Shown one piece after another: positions 1 through 6,992 of a stretch of DNA of 12,294 nucleotides. The DNA is from CAZGCA01 sp964524145. Lineage in GTDB: Bacteria > Hydrogenedentota > CAZGCA01. The translations under genes were made by a program, and so were the position numbers. The stretch's first letter is position 1; each line of letters begins with the position of its first letter. The DNA lies in the NCBI GenBank assembly GCA_964524145.1, contig CAZGCA010000118.1:1-12294 (forward strand), written 5' to 3'. The notes beneath the pieces are model-generated. The model was not told the origin of the DNA. It was given only the letters and a program-made list of their open reading frames with translations, and did not search any database.

Positions 1-1024
1 GGGCGCCCACAATGACGTCCGCGTACCCGTCCCCGTTCACGTCACCCGCGCCCGATACGGACCGGCCAAAAGATGCAAGTGCCTGGTTCGATTCCATGCT
101 GGTGTCCAGCCGCAGGAGACCGCTCGACACGCCCGGCGGCGGGCGAACGTAGAGCGGGTCTACACTTATGGGATACACGGCATCCTCGTCGTGTACGACG
201 AGCCGGAGCGACTGCGAACTAGGGTTTAGGGTTTCGGGTTTCGGGTTTCGGGATTTCGCTTCCGGCGTCAGGCGAAACCGACCCGGGAGCCGGCGGCCGT
301 TCGCGTCGGCGACGACAAGTTTGGTGTATTGGAGCACTTCGCGGTCATCTTTGCGCGTAAACTCGACAGCTTCGCCACAATGGCTGAGTCGAACCCCTAC
401 ATCGCCACCGAAGAGCCCCTGAAGCACGAGGTCGCCCCCGCCTGGCGGACGTTCATCTATGGCGAAGCCATGTTCGAGACCTTCCTCCGCATTGACGTAC
501 CATTCGGTGATGCCGGGGTGAGTGTAGACCACGCGGTTGCCATCATGAGTTGGCTCGACATTCGGCACAGACTGCATCGCGCCCTCTCGTCCCCAACCAG
601 TGAACTGCCAGCGGAGTTGCCAATCCGGGTTGGAAGTTTCCCGCTCGACGATCTGGACACCGTCGTCACGGAAGTACGCGCGGAGATTATTGGCGCGGTT
701 CGCTGCATGGAGTCCGCCCGGCTCGCCTTCGACGACACACTTCTCCTGGCGGCTGATGTTGTACTCGGACTTGCGAATGTTCTCCTGCACCTGCCCGAAC
801 CACGAGGTCTGCTTCAGCGCCTCCTCTCCTGTCTCGCCAGCGGCCGCCTGTGGACCAGCGCCGGCTACATGAAAGCTTTCTCCCATGCCGCTGCGCGCCA
901 CCAACGGTGCACTGGGCCTTTCGTGCAACGCCAACACGTCAAGCCTCTCAACACGTTGCACACCTCCGGACACCAAAAGGAATAGTACGATGGCTGCTGC
1001 AATCAGGAACACGTGCCTTTTCAT
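1..1024 (-). CDS. FG-GAP (integrin alpha-like) repeat protein, exported, 3' end outside window
   Basis: Reading the minus strand from the ATG at 1024 gives an uninterrupted frame of 341 codons to the left edge; the stop lies outside the window. The N-terminus (MKRHVFLIAAAIVLFLLV) is a Sec-type signal or membrane anchor. Residues about 30-280 are a poorly conserved beta-rich region that I do not recognise. Residues 284-290 read YPISVDP, a motif often seen just before FG-GAP/VCBS propellers in large exported bacterial proteins. Residues 317-341 form an FG-GAP repeat with the calcium loop DVNGDGYAD at 328-336. More repeats should follow beyond the edge, forming a beta-propeller used in surface adhesion or binding. 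The start is supported by a GGGGGGA ribosome site 7 bases upstream and by a promoter at 1088..1116. Residues 257-268 are encoded by a heptamer tandem repeat. Architecture is clear; partner and exact role are unknown. Confidence 0.88.
   Translation of the reverse strand, partial: MKRHVFLIAAAIVLFLLVSGGVQRVERLDVLALHERPSAPLVARSGMGESFHVAGAGPQAAAGETGEEALKQTSWFGQVQENIRKSEYNISRQEKCVVEGEPGGLHAANRANNLRAYFRDDGVQIVERETSNPDWQLRWQFTGWGREGAMQSVPNVEPTHDGNRVVYTHPGITEWYVNAEEGLEHGFAIDERPPGGGDLVLQGLFGGDVGVRLSHCGEAVEFTRKDDREVLQYTKLVVADANGRRLPGRFRLTPEAKSRNPKPETLNPSSQSLRLVVHDEDAVYPISVDPLYVRPPPGVSSGLLRLDTSMESNQALASFGRSVSGAGDVNGDGYADVIVGA
219..257. repeat. Telomere-like heptamer tandem repeat inside the FG-GAP gene
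   Basis: On the plus strand, GGGTTTA is followed by three copies of GGGTTTC and a last unit with one inserted base (GGGATTTC); a partial unit (CTA) precedes them. Translated on the minus strand it stays open and encodes a proline-rich linker, KSRNPKPETLNP, at about residues 257-268, between a beta-rich region and the YPISVDP motif. The array is short and slightly degenerate. Confidence 0.8.
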
Positions 1025-1286
1025 TGGACAATCCCCCCAAGGACTTTGCTGTTATCCGTGTCGCTCAGACCTAGACATGGCAGCATAATAATAGCGCAGA
1101 ACGCGCCTCACGTCAAGGCCTGCGCCGCCTTGCGTCCCGTACCGGTCCGTGTTGAAACAGTGGAAGTCCAAGTATTGACATGAAGGGGACGGCAGCACGA
1201 GGGTGTTCCCCAAAAAAGGGTTTTCTCACAGAAAGGCAGGCTACCGGCGTTGAGCCCTCTTACGAAAGGTCCTCGTCAGACGCTGT
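1025..1286. other. Intergenic region between sulfatase A and the FG-GAP gene
   Basis: This 262-base stretch has no convincing gene. The part nearest the FG-GAP gene holds the promoter at 1088..1116 and a purine-rich ribosome site (1032..1038). The part nearest sulfatase A should hold the end of the upstream transcript, but I found no stable hairpin followed by a T-run. Only a small CCC-TTTTTT-GGG structure near 1210-1222 is visible, too weak to call a terminator. Confidence 0.6.
1088..1116 (-). promoter_or_regulatory. Sigma70-type promoter of the FG-GAP gene
   Basis: On the minus strand a -35 box TTGACG (1116..1111) and a -10 box TATTAT (1093..1088) are separated by exactly 17 bases. Each box matches five of six consensus positions. 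Transcription would start near 1081, leaving a leader of about 57 bases before the ATG at 1024. The spacer holds an imperfect GCGC-GTTCT-GCGC dyad (4-base arms) that could be an operator, though this is weak. It is the best promoter in the window and separates the FG-GAP gene from the sulfatase operon. Confidence 0.6.
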
Positions 1287-2732
1287 TCACCTGGCACGTC
1301 GGTTCGGACCGGGATGCCTCCCCCATTGTTTTGCGCGCGCCGGGTCGTAGTCCGGGTTTGGTTTGGGCATTCCGGCCCCGACGGATTTGCGCCAAGCGGA
1401 GAGCTTGGTTTGCATGGCCCGCGCTCGGTCGGGCATCTTGGCTGCAAGATTGCTCGTCTCTCCGATGTCGTCTTTGAGGTTGTACAACTCGAGCCGGCCG
1501 TCTTCGTAGAACTCGATCAGCTTCCAGTCGCCGGCCCGGATGGCCCCCGCAGGGGTGGAATGGTGGTAATGCGGGTAGTGCCAGTAGATGGCGTCGCGAT
1601 TGAAACCGTCGCTCCGGTTGAGCAGCGGGACGATGCTCCGGCCGTCGAGTGCGTGGCCGGCGTCCCGTTCCACACCGGCAATTTCAAGGAAGGTGGGATA
1701 GAAATCGACGCTGGTCACCGGCGTGTTGCAGACGCTGCCGGGTTGAATCGCGCCGGGCCAACGCACGATGAGCGGCTCGCGGATGCCACCTTCATACAAG
1801 GTACCCTTTTCGTCGCGCAACGGCGCATTTGTCGATACAATGGGGCCGGTGCCGTCAAACCGCTGGCGCAGCCCGCCGTTATCCGAGAAGAACACGACGA
1901 CCGTGCGGCCGGCGAGATGCAACTCGTCGAGCTTCTTGAGTATGCTGCCGACACTGTTGTCGACGTGCTCGACCATCGCGGCATAGATGGGATTATTGAC
2001 CCCGGTTTCCGGTTTCGGTTTCTTCTCGTACTTCTCGATGAGCTCACGGCGCGCCTGCAAGGGAATATGCACGGCGTAGTGCATGAGAAACAGGCAGAAG
2101 GGGTTGCCCTTGTTCGCTTCGATAAACTTCTCGCTCTCTTCGGTCAACACTTCGGCCATGTAGTCGTCTTCTCCCACCTCTATGGGCGGGATAGTACTAA
2201 ACCCAAAGTGTGAGCCCCTGCGAATGAGCATCGTGTCGAACCCCTGTTTGTCGGGGTAGAACGGGCGCTCGCCCAGATGCCACTTGCCAAACACGCCGGA
2301 GACATACCCGGCGGGCTTGAGCGCTTCGGCGATGGTAACCGAATCCAAAGGCAGGTATTGCTGGCGGTTCACCGGCACCGTGAGCTTTTCGAATGGACGC
2401 CAGTGCCCCCGAATGAAGTCGGTGATACCGACCCGGGCGGGATACTGGCCGGCGATAATGCTGGCGCGTGTCGGCGAACAGACGGGACACGCCGCGTAGG
2501 CGTCGGTGAAACGCATTCCCTGTGCTGCCAGCCGATCGATGTTGGGCGTCTCGTGGAACGCATGGCCGTAGCATCCCGGATCGGACCACCCCATGTCGTC
2601 GATCAGAATGAATACGAAGTTGGGTTTTTCGGTTCCGGCTTCCGGCCTGACCGCCGACCCGGCAAAAGAACCCGCAACAACGGCGGCTGCGCCATGCAAG
2701 AAACTCCTCCGGCTAATCTGTCCGTTCTTCAT
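1287..2732 (-). CDS. Sulfatase A, exported type I (formylglycine) sulfatase
   Basis: Predicted to hydrolyse sulfate esters on a carbohydrate outside the cytoplasm. It is 481 residues from the chosen ATG, normal for the family. The N-terminus has a Tat motif (SRRSFLHG, residues 7-14) followed by an alanine-rich hydrophobic stretch. The active site is complete by eye: metal-binding DD at 45-46, CSPTR at 85-89 with Cys85 the expected formylglycine, GKWHLG with Lys150 and His152, His222 in HYAVHIP, SDNGG with Asp284-Asn285, and Lys309 before LYEGG. A longer reading from 2813 is open, but the ATG at 2732 has a GAGG site 5 bases upstream and starts right at the Tat signal, so it is preferred. It lies 124 bases after sulfatase B and is probably the last gene of the sulfatase operon. 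Residues about 236-243 (KKPKPETG) are encoded by short CCGGTTT-type repeats. The substrate cannot be deduced; GALNS/arylsulfatase-A-like enzymes have this layout. Confidence 0.93.
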   Translation of the reverse strand: MKNGQISRRSFLHGAAAVVAGSFAGSAVRPEAGTEKPNFVFILIDDMGWSDPGCYGHAFHETPNIDRLAAQGMRFTDAYAACPVCSPTRASIIAGQYPARVGITDFIRGHWRPFEKLTVPVNRQQYLPLDSVTIAEALKPAGYVSGVFGKWHLGERPFYPDKQGFDTMLIRRGSHFGFSTIPPIEVGEDDYMAEVLTEESEKFIEANKGNPFCLFLMHYAVHIPLQARRELIEKYEKKPKPETGVNNPIYAAMVEHVDNSVGSILKKLDELHLAGRTVVVFFSDNGGLRQRFDGTGPIVSTNAPLRDEKGTLYEGGIREPLIVRWPGAIQPGSVCNTPVTSVDFYPTFLEIAGVERDAGHALDGRSIVPLLNRSDGFNRDAIYWHYPHYHHSTPAGAIRAGDWKLIEFYEDGRLELYNLKDDIGETSNLAAKMPDRARAMQTKLSAWRKSVGAGMPKPNPDYDPARAKQWGRHPGPNRRAR

Positions 2733-2785
2733 ACGATCCTCTTTCCTGACTGGTTTGCCTGTGGCCTCTCGAGGCATCTTCGTTC

Positions 2786-2817
2786 CCGGTTGGTCTTGGC
2801 AAGCGATAAGCAACCGG
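2786..2817. repeat. Inverted repeat between sulfatases B and A
   Basis: Perfect 7-base arms CCGGTTG (2786..2792) and CAACCGG (2811..2817) flank an 18-base loop. No T-run follows on either strand, so it is not a typical terminator. It lies in the 124-base leader of sulfatase A and could be an mRNA-processing or attenuation structure, or chance. Confidence 0.3.
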
Positions 2818-2856
2818 TTTCATGGACCGGTCAACGTTCGTGAAACGCCATGGTGC

Positions 2857-4248
2857 TCATCTCTTCTTTCGCAAGCGAGTGAGTGCCTGCATCTCTGTTT
2901 CGACGCCTTTGTCGCCCTGTTCTTTCATCCACGCTTCCAACCTCTCACGCATGGGATCCATCAGCGGACGGTACTGCGGATCGTCAGCAAGGTTGTTCAG
3001 TTCGTATGGGTCGTTGACAACATCGTAAAACTCCTCAGCCGGACGGTGCTGATATGCGTTCACCAGCGTAGCCGCGTGCGGATCGGTCTTTGCCTTGGAC
3101 ACCCACGACTTCCAGTAGTTCTCAGCGTCCTTTTCGATCAACACGTTATGGAAAGCCGACTCGGGGTTCAGGTTCATAATGTACTTGTGGGTTCTCGTGC
3201 GAACGGAGCGGATTGGGTAACACTCTGAACCGGAGATGATCCCACGGGTCGTATGGACGCCGTAGACGACGTCGTTGTGCGTGTCCGATTCGCCGAGCAG
3301 CACAGGCAGGAAACTGCGACCGTCGAGTCCCTCGATCGGGCGACCGCCGGCCACGTCAACAAGCGTAGGTGTCACGTCGACATACTGAATCATCGCGTCG
3401 GTCATCGAATCCTGTTTGATGCGTTTGGGCCATCGCGCGATGAACGCGGTATGAAGACCGAGATCGTAACACGTCCACTTCGAGTGCGGGAACTGTGCAC
3501 CTTGTTCGCTGGTGTAAATGAATAGAGTGTTGTCTTCCTGCCCGCTGTCACGTACGAGCCGCATACACTCGCCCACCTCGCGATCGAAATCCGTCACCTC
3601 GGCATAGTATCTGGCCAGGGCATGACGAGTTTCGGTGGTGTCGACAAGATGCGGAGGCAGGGTAAGCGCGTCAGGGTCGTACGCACTTGCATCGCCCTCT
3701 TTCCATGGACGGTGCGGACTGTGCGAGGTTACCAACAGGCAATAGGGCTGGCTCTTGTCCCGCGTGATAAATGCGTTGATCGCCGCGTAGCCGCCCGAGT
3801 CATTGCTGACCATCTCGAATGGGAAAGAATCTCTTGGCCCGAAGTGTGTCTTGCCCGCCAACCCTACCCGGTACCCGAGATCCCGGAGGTAATGGACAAC
3901 GCTCTTTGTCCCGGGATACACGACGCTGTGGTTGGGATAGGCACCGTTGCGCACAGGGAAGATGCCCGTGTACAACTGCTGACGCGTGGGCGCGCACATT
4001 GCTGTAGCCGTAAACGCGTGCGTGAACCGCATCCCTTCGGCGGCGAGGCGGTCGATGTTGGGTGTCTTGACCTCCTTGTTTCCGTAACACCCGGAATCCC
4101 GCCAGGTCTGGTCATCCGCCATAATGACGAGAATGTTGGGTTTGGCTCGTGGCTCTTCAGCCCGACTCTGCAACCAGGGCATTGCCAGCGCCGCCGCGCC
4201 GAGCCCAAGTCCTTTCAAGAATTCGCGTCGTTTAGGGTTGTTTATCAT
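2857..4248 (-). CDS. Sulfatase B, SGSH-like exported sulfatase with altered metal motif
   Basis: A 463-residue type I sulfatase, predicted to remove O- or N-sulfate from a sugar. The Tat signal KRREFLKG (residues 6-13) is followed by a hydrophobic stretch. Visible active-site elements are DD at 45-46, CAPTR at 85-89 (Cys85 the expected formylglycine), GKTHFG with Lys133 and His135, and SHSPHRPW with His179. The motif that is SDNG in most sulfatases reads SEQG (247-250), so Asp/Asn metal ligands become Glu248/Gln249; QFPHSKWTCYD then supplies Lys257. The shape of this segment (acidic-G-x-x-FP...K) recalls N-sulfoglucosamine sulfohydrolase (SGSH)-like enzymes, which is family knowledge and not proof of substrate. 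Upstream in-frame ATGs (4338, 4266) run through the palindromic repeat; the ATG at 4248 lies next to AAGGA-type sites and at the Tat signal, so it was chosen. It sits between the esterase and sulfatase A. Confidence 0.9.
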   Translation of the reverse strand: MINNPKRREFLKGLGLGAAALAMPWLQSRAEEPRAKPNILVIMADDQTWRDSGCYGNKEVKTPNIDRLAAEGMRFTHAFTATAMCAPTRQQLYTGIFPVRNGAYPNHSVVYPGTKSVVHYLRDLGYRVGLAGKTHFGPRDSFPFEMVSNDSGGYAAINAFITRDKSQPYCLLVTSHSPHRPWKEGDASAYDPDALTLPPHLVDTTETRHALARYYAEVTDFDREVGECMRLVRDSGQEDNTLFIYTSEQGAQFPHSKWTCYDLGLHTAFIARWPKRIKQDSMTDAMIQYVDVTPTLVDVAGGRPIEGLDGRSFLPVLLGESDTHNDVVYGVHTTRGIISGSECYPIRSVRTRTHKYIMNLNPESAFHNVLIEKDAENYWKSWVSKAKTDPHAATLVNAYQHRPAEEFYDVVNDPYELNNLADDPQYRPLMDPMRERLEAWMKEQGDKGVETEMQALTRLRKKR

Positions 4249-4284
4249 TTCCTTGTGTCCTTGCATAGAATCAGGCCCACTCCC

Positions 4285-4316
4285 CCTCACCCCAACCCTC
4301 TCCCAGAGGGAGAGGG
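4285..4316. repeat. Dispersed-type palindromic repeat (CCCTCTCCC-AGA-GGGAGAGGG)
   Basis: Nine-base perfect arms at 4296..4304 and 4308..4316 are separated by AGA, preceded by the C-rich flank CCTCACCCCAA. Elements of this make are widespread in unrelated bacterial genomes and produce spurious protein strings such as LTPTLSQREREH, which appears here in translation. It lies in the 122-base gap between the esterase stop and sulfatase B. A strong hairpin would form in RNA, but no T-run follows, so it is more likely a mobile-type intergenic repeat than a terminator. Confidence 0.7.
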
Positions 4317-4370
4317 AACATGCCACACGAGCGGACACGCATCTCCACGGGACCGCGGCGAGGCTTCTTC

Positions 4371-5513
4371 CTAGCCTTGATTGACCTCGAGATGTTTGAA
4401 AAAGAACTTCAGCATTTCTTCGATGTTGGAACCCGCACCCTCGGGTTTCTCACCGTGCTTGAGGTAGAGCACCGCCTCGACGCCCACCTCGTCACACCGT
4501 TCCTTCAGCGCTGTCGTCTGTCGAGGATGGTGGTTTATGATGCCCCGGGTAGTCATCTCCTCGTCCGCTTTGCTGCAGAACAGGAAGACGGGCGGGTCGT
4601 CCTTGGTGATCATGGCGCGCATGTCCAAGTCCGCGAATAACTTCTCCACGTCCGTGACGCCACGTTCTTTGGCCTCGGACAACTGGTCCAGATCGGGCTG
4701 ATACAACTGTTTGAAAACGTCTTCCGGCACGCCCAGAACGTCGACCCACTGTCTGATGTCGTAGCTGAACTGCCCGTTGTTCGAGCAGGCAACAGTCAGA
4801 CGCGTCGACTCGCGCAGTACCGGGTCGGGATTGTCCGGATCGGCCAGGTCATCGTGAAACGCGAGCCACATCGAAGTGCCGGCTCCTGCCGAACCGCCGT
4901 ACGAAGCGACCCGTTCCTTGTCGATGTTCCATTCCTTTGCTTTGTATCTCATCAACTGGAAGGCGCGGGCGCTGTCTCGTAAAACCTCCGTGAGCGGGAC
5001 CTCAGTGCGGTACCGGTAGTTGATCGCCGCGCAGGACACGCCCGCAGCGAGACATCGCTCGATAATTGCAGCGTTCACTTTGTCCTTGCTGCCAGCGCGG
5101 AACCCGCCGCCGTGGATGAACACGACGAGCGGCGTGGGTTTCTTCGCGTCCGCCTTCCAGAAATCGAGCACGTTGCGTTCGTGCGGCCCGTAGGCGACGT
5201 TCTCGAAGGTAGGAGTCGGCTTTTCCTGAACGGATTCCGCCTGCTTTCTCTTCTTGCCTTGTCTTCCCTGAGGCGTCTGTTCAGCACTATCCTGCCTGCT
5301 GGCTCTCCTGAACGCTCTTGCCTCGTCAAGTGTGAGCACCCCATCGCTATCGGCGTCGGCAGCAGGAAACCTCTCGAGTGCATTCTTCAGTCTCTCATTG
5401 TTCTCTGATGTCACCTGGGCGGAGGCGGCACTGCACAACACCAGTGCCAACGTGACAACCAGAACAAGCGATACCAGGCGGGTGAGCCAACTCGACCATG
5501 TAACTTTCTTCAT
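4371..5513 (-). CDS. Exported EF-hand plus alpha/beta-hydrolase esterase (BD-FAE/acetylesterase-like)
   Basis: A 380-residue exported serine esterase, probably removing acetyl or other acyl groups from a polysaccharide. The Sec signal (residues 1-33, ending CSAASAQ) is followed by a canonical EF-hand calcium loop at 53-64, DADSDGVLTLDE, then a basic, low-complexity linker (about 70-100). The hydrolase domain begins near 104: oxyanion motif HGGGF at 134-138, nucleophile elbow GGSAG with Ser208, probable catalytic Asp317 (CSKADEE) and His353 (LKHGE). The pattern 'NVLDFW...PLVVFIHGGGF' matches bifunctional feruloyl/acetyl-esterase and carboxylesterase families. The start is fixed by a strong GGAGGAA site (5522..5528) 8 bases upstream. 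It follows sulfatase C by 48 bases, which suggests co-transcription and joint removal of sulfate and acyl decorations. Specificity is inference. Confidence 0.92.
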   Translation of the reverse strand: MKKVTWSSWLTRLVSLVLVVTLALVLCSAASAQVTSENNERLKNALERFPAADADSDGVLTLDEARAFRRASRQDSAEQTPQGRQGKKRKQAESVQEKPTPTFENVAYGPHERNVLDFWKADAKKPTPLVVFIHGGGFRAGSKDKVNAAIIERCLAAGVSCAAINYRYRTEVPLTEVLRDSARAFQLMRYKAKEWNIDKERVASYGGSAGAGTSMWLAFHDDLADPDNPDPVLRESTRLTVACSNNGQFSYDIRQWVDVLGVPEDVFKQLYQPDLDQLSEAKERGVTDVEKLFADLDMRAMITKDDPPVFLFCSKADEEMTTRGIINHHPRQTTALKERCDEVGVEAVLYLKHGEKPEGAGSNIEEMLKFFFKHLEVNQG

Positions 5514-5521
5514 CTTGTGCG

Positions 5522-5528
5522 TTCCTCC
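5522..5528 (-). promoter_or_regulatory. Strong ribosome binding site of the esterase
   Basis: The minus strand reads GGAGGAA with 8 bases to the ATG at 5513. It is the closest match to the anti-Shine-Dalgarno core that I saw in the window. It suggests independent, efficient initiation on the esterase message even though the gene shares a transcript with sulfatase C. Confidence 0.65.
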
Positions 5529-5561
5529 GTTGCTGTCGTCGCCAGCTATTTCACCGTCCGA

Positions 5562-6992
5562 TCATCTCCGGGCCCGTGGGGGCGTTGTCTCTTTTCGCTC
5601 AGGCTTGATTGTAACGCGCGGCGGCGGGCCCGGCTGCACGGTCGCCCCCGTGGCTACGTCAATCTTCCACTCCTCAGTGGCAGCGGCCATCTTGCCGGCG
5701 CGTTCGGGGTAGTTGTCCGCCAGATCGTTCTGCTCACCAAGATCGTCATCCAGATTGAACAGCCCCCCTTCCGATCCCGCCACGAACTTCCAGTTTCCGT
5801 CGCGCATGGCACGACCGTTCCAGAACAATTGTCGGGGCTCGGTTTTGTTTTCTCTCAACAGCGCGTCGACCATGCTGATGCCGTCGAAGGTGTGGCCCTT
5901 CGGCGCAGAGGCGCCGGCAAGTTCGAGCATGGTGGGCATAAGGTCGAGGCTGATGAACAAATCGTCGTTGACCGTGCCGGGCCTTATCTTGCCGGGCCAC
6001 CAGGCGATAGCCGGAATGCGATGGCCGCCTTCCCACACGGTAGCCTTTTGCCCGCGCAACGGGCACTTATAGCTTCTCGGTCCGAGGTAGGCGTGCCCGT
6101 TGTCGGAGAAGAAGAGAACGACCGTGTTTTCCGAAATGCCGAGCCGTTTGACCGTATCGAGGATCTCACCAATGCCCTTATCCATCTCGTTCATCATCTG
6201 GACATAGGCTTCCTCCGTCGACAGTTTCTCTGCTCCCTTCCGCATTCCCTTGTCCGGGCCGCGTACGATCTGGCTGCCGGGCCCCTGGAACGGGCTGTGC
6301 ACGGCCTCGTGCGCCACATAGAGACAGAACGGGCGGTCCCTGTTGTCTTCAATGAATTTTACCGAATGTTTCGTAATGAGATGGGTGGTGTAGCCTTCCT
6401 CCTCGACTCGTTCCAGTCCGTCCCACCAGTCGTGACGCCCCTGGTTGTCATGGTGCGAAATGTAATCCACGTTTCCGCCCACGTAGCCATGGAACTGATC
6501 GAAACCGTGGTGGAGCGGGTTGTAGTGCTTGAAGTAGCCGAGGTGCCACTTGCCCATGATCGCGGAAATGTATCCGGCTTCCTTGAGCAGCTTCGGGAAG
6601 GTTACCTCGGTGGTCTGCAAACCCGTATAGTGGACGGCCCTCGTTGGGTCGGCGTAGATGACGCCCGGTATCCCCGCGCGCTCCTGATAGCGGCCAGTCA
6701 TCAATCCTGCGCGCGTCGGACTGCACACGATGCCGCTGGAATGGAAGTCGGTAAACTTCATTCCCTCGGCGACCAACCGTTCGAGGTGCGGCGTCTTGAT
6801 CCAGCCGTCATACACACTCGTGCCGTTGTAGCCCATGTCGTCTGCCAGGATAACGATGATGTTCGGCTTCTCAGCAGATGCTGTGGCTGCAGCGGCCAGT
6901 TTCGGCACAGCCAGCGAGGCTGCGCCCGCGCCCATCGATTTCAAGAAGACACGACGAGTGTTTGCTTGTAGATTCAATTCGCTTTCCCTCAT
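5562..6992 (-). CDS. Sulfatase C, exported type I sulfatase
   Basis: A 476-residue sulfatase, GALNS/arylsulfatase-A-like in layout, expected to cleave sulfate esters outside the cytoplasm. The Tat motif is TRRVFLKS (12-19). Active-site residues seen: DD at 51-52, CSPTR at 90-94 with Cys90 the expected formylglycine, GKWHLG with Lys148 and His150, His232 in HEAVHSP, SDNG with Asp297-Asn298, and Lys316 before VWEGG. An ATG at 7031 would lengthen the protein by 13 residues and overlap sulfatase D by 43 bases. The ATG at 6992 instead overlaps the sulfatase D stop as ATGA, has a CAGAGG site 6 bases upstream and begins near the Tat signal, so it is chosen. Placement directly after sulfatase D argues for translational coupling. 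The tail after residue 440 is proline/arginine-rich and low in complexity. Substrate unknown. Confidence 0.93.
   Translation of the reverse strand: MRESELNLQANTRRVFLKSMGAGAASLAVPKLAAAATASAEKPNIIVILADDMGYNGTSVYDGWIKTPHLERLVAEGMKFTDFHSSGIVCSPTRAGLMTGRYQERAGIPGVIYADPTRAVHYTGLQTTEVTFPKLLKEAGYISAIMGKWHLGYFKHYNPLHHGFDQFHGYVGGNVDYISHHDNQGRHDWWDGLERVEEEGYTTHLITKHSVKFIEDNRDRPFCLYVAHEAVHSPFQGPGSQIVRGPDKGMRKGAEKLSTEEAYVQMMNEMDKGIGEILDTVKRLGISENTVVLFFSDNGHAYLGPRSYKCPLRGQKATVWEGGHRIPAIAWWPGKIRPGTVNDDLFISLDLMPTMLELAGASAPKGHTFDGISMVDALLRENKTEPRQLFWNGRAMRDGNWKFVAGSEGGLFNLDDDLGEQNDLADNYPERAGKMAAATEEWKIDVATGATVQPGPPPRVTIKPERKETTPPRARR

Noticed and set aside
329..985. Plus-strand open frame of 218 codons near the left edge
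   Set aside because: The minus-strand frame is continuous for 341 codons with signal peptide, YPISVDP and FG-GAP motifs, a promoter and a ribosome site, so this is its shadow.
1205..1225. Possible terminator after sulfatase A (CCC-TTTTTT-GGG)
   Set aside because: The stem has only about three base pairs, with the T-run in the loop and not after the stem.
2795..2835. Possible promoter before sulfatase A (TTGACC followed by a TTATC stretch)
   Set aside because: The -35 box is fair but no -10 box with more than a few matches lies at 16-18 bases.
4249..4338. Longer N-terminus of sulfatase B
   Set aside because: The extra residues (SLSLWERVGVRG) come from translating the palindromic repeat; the Tat signal begins at the later ATG.
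5517..6971. Long plus-strand open frame (484 codons) opposite sulfatase C
   Set aside because: It mirrors sulfatase C, has no signal, domain or ribosome site, and its composition is that of a G+C-rich antisense frame.
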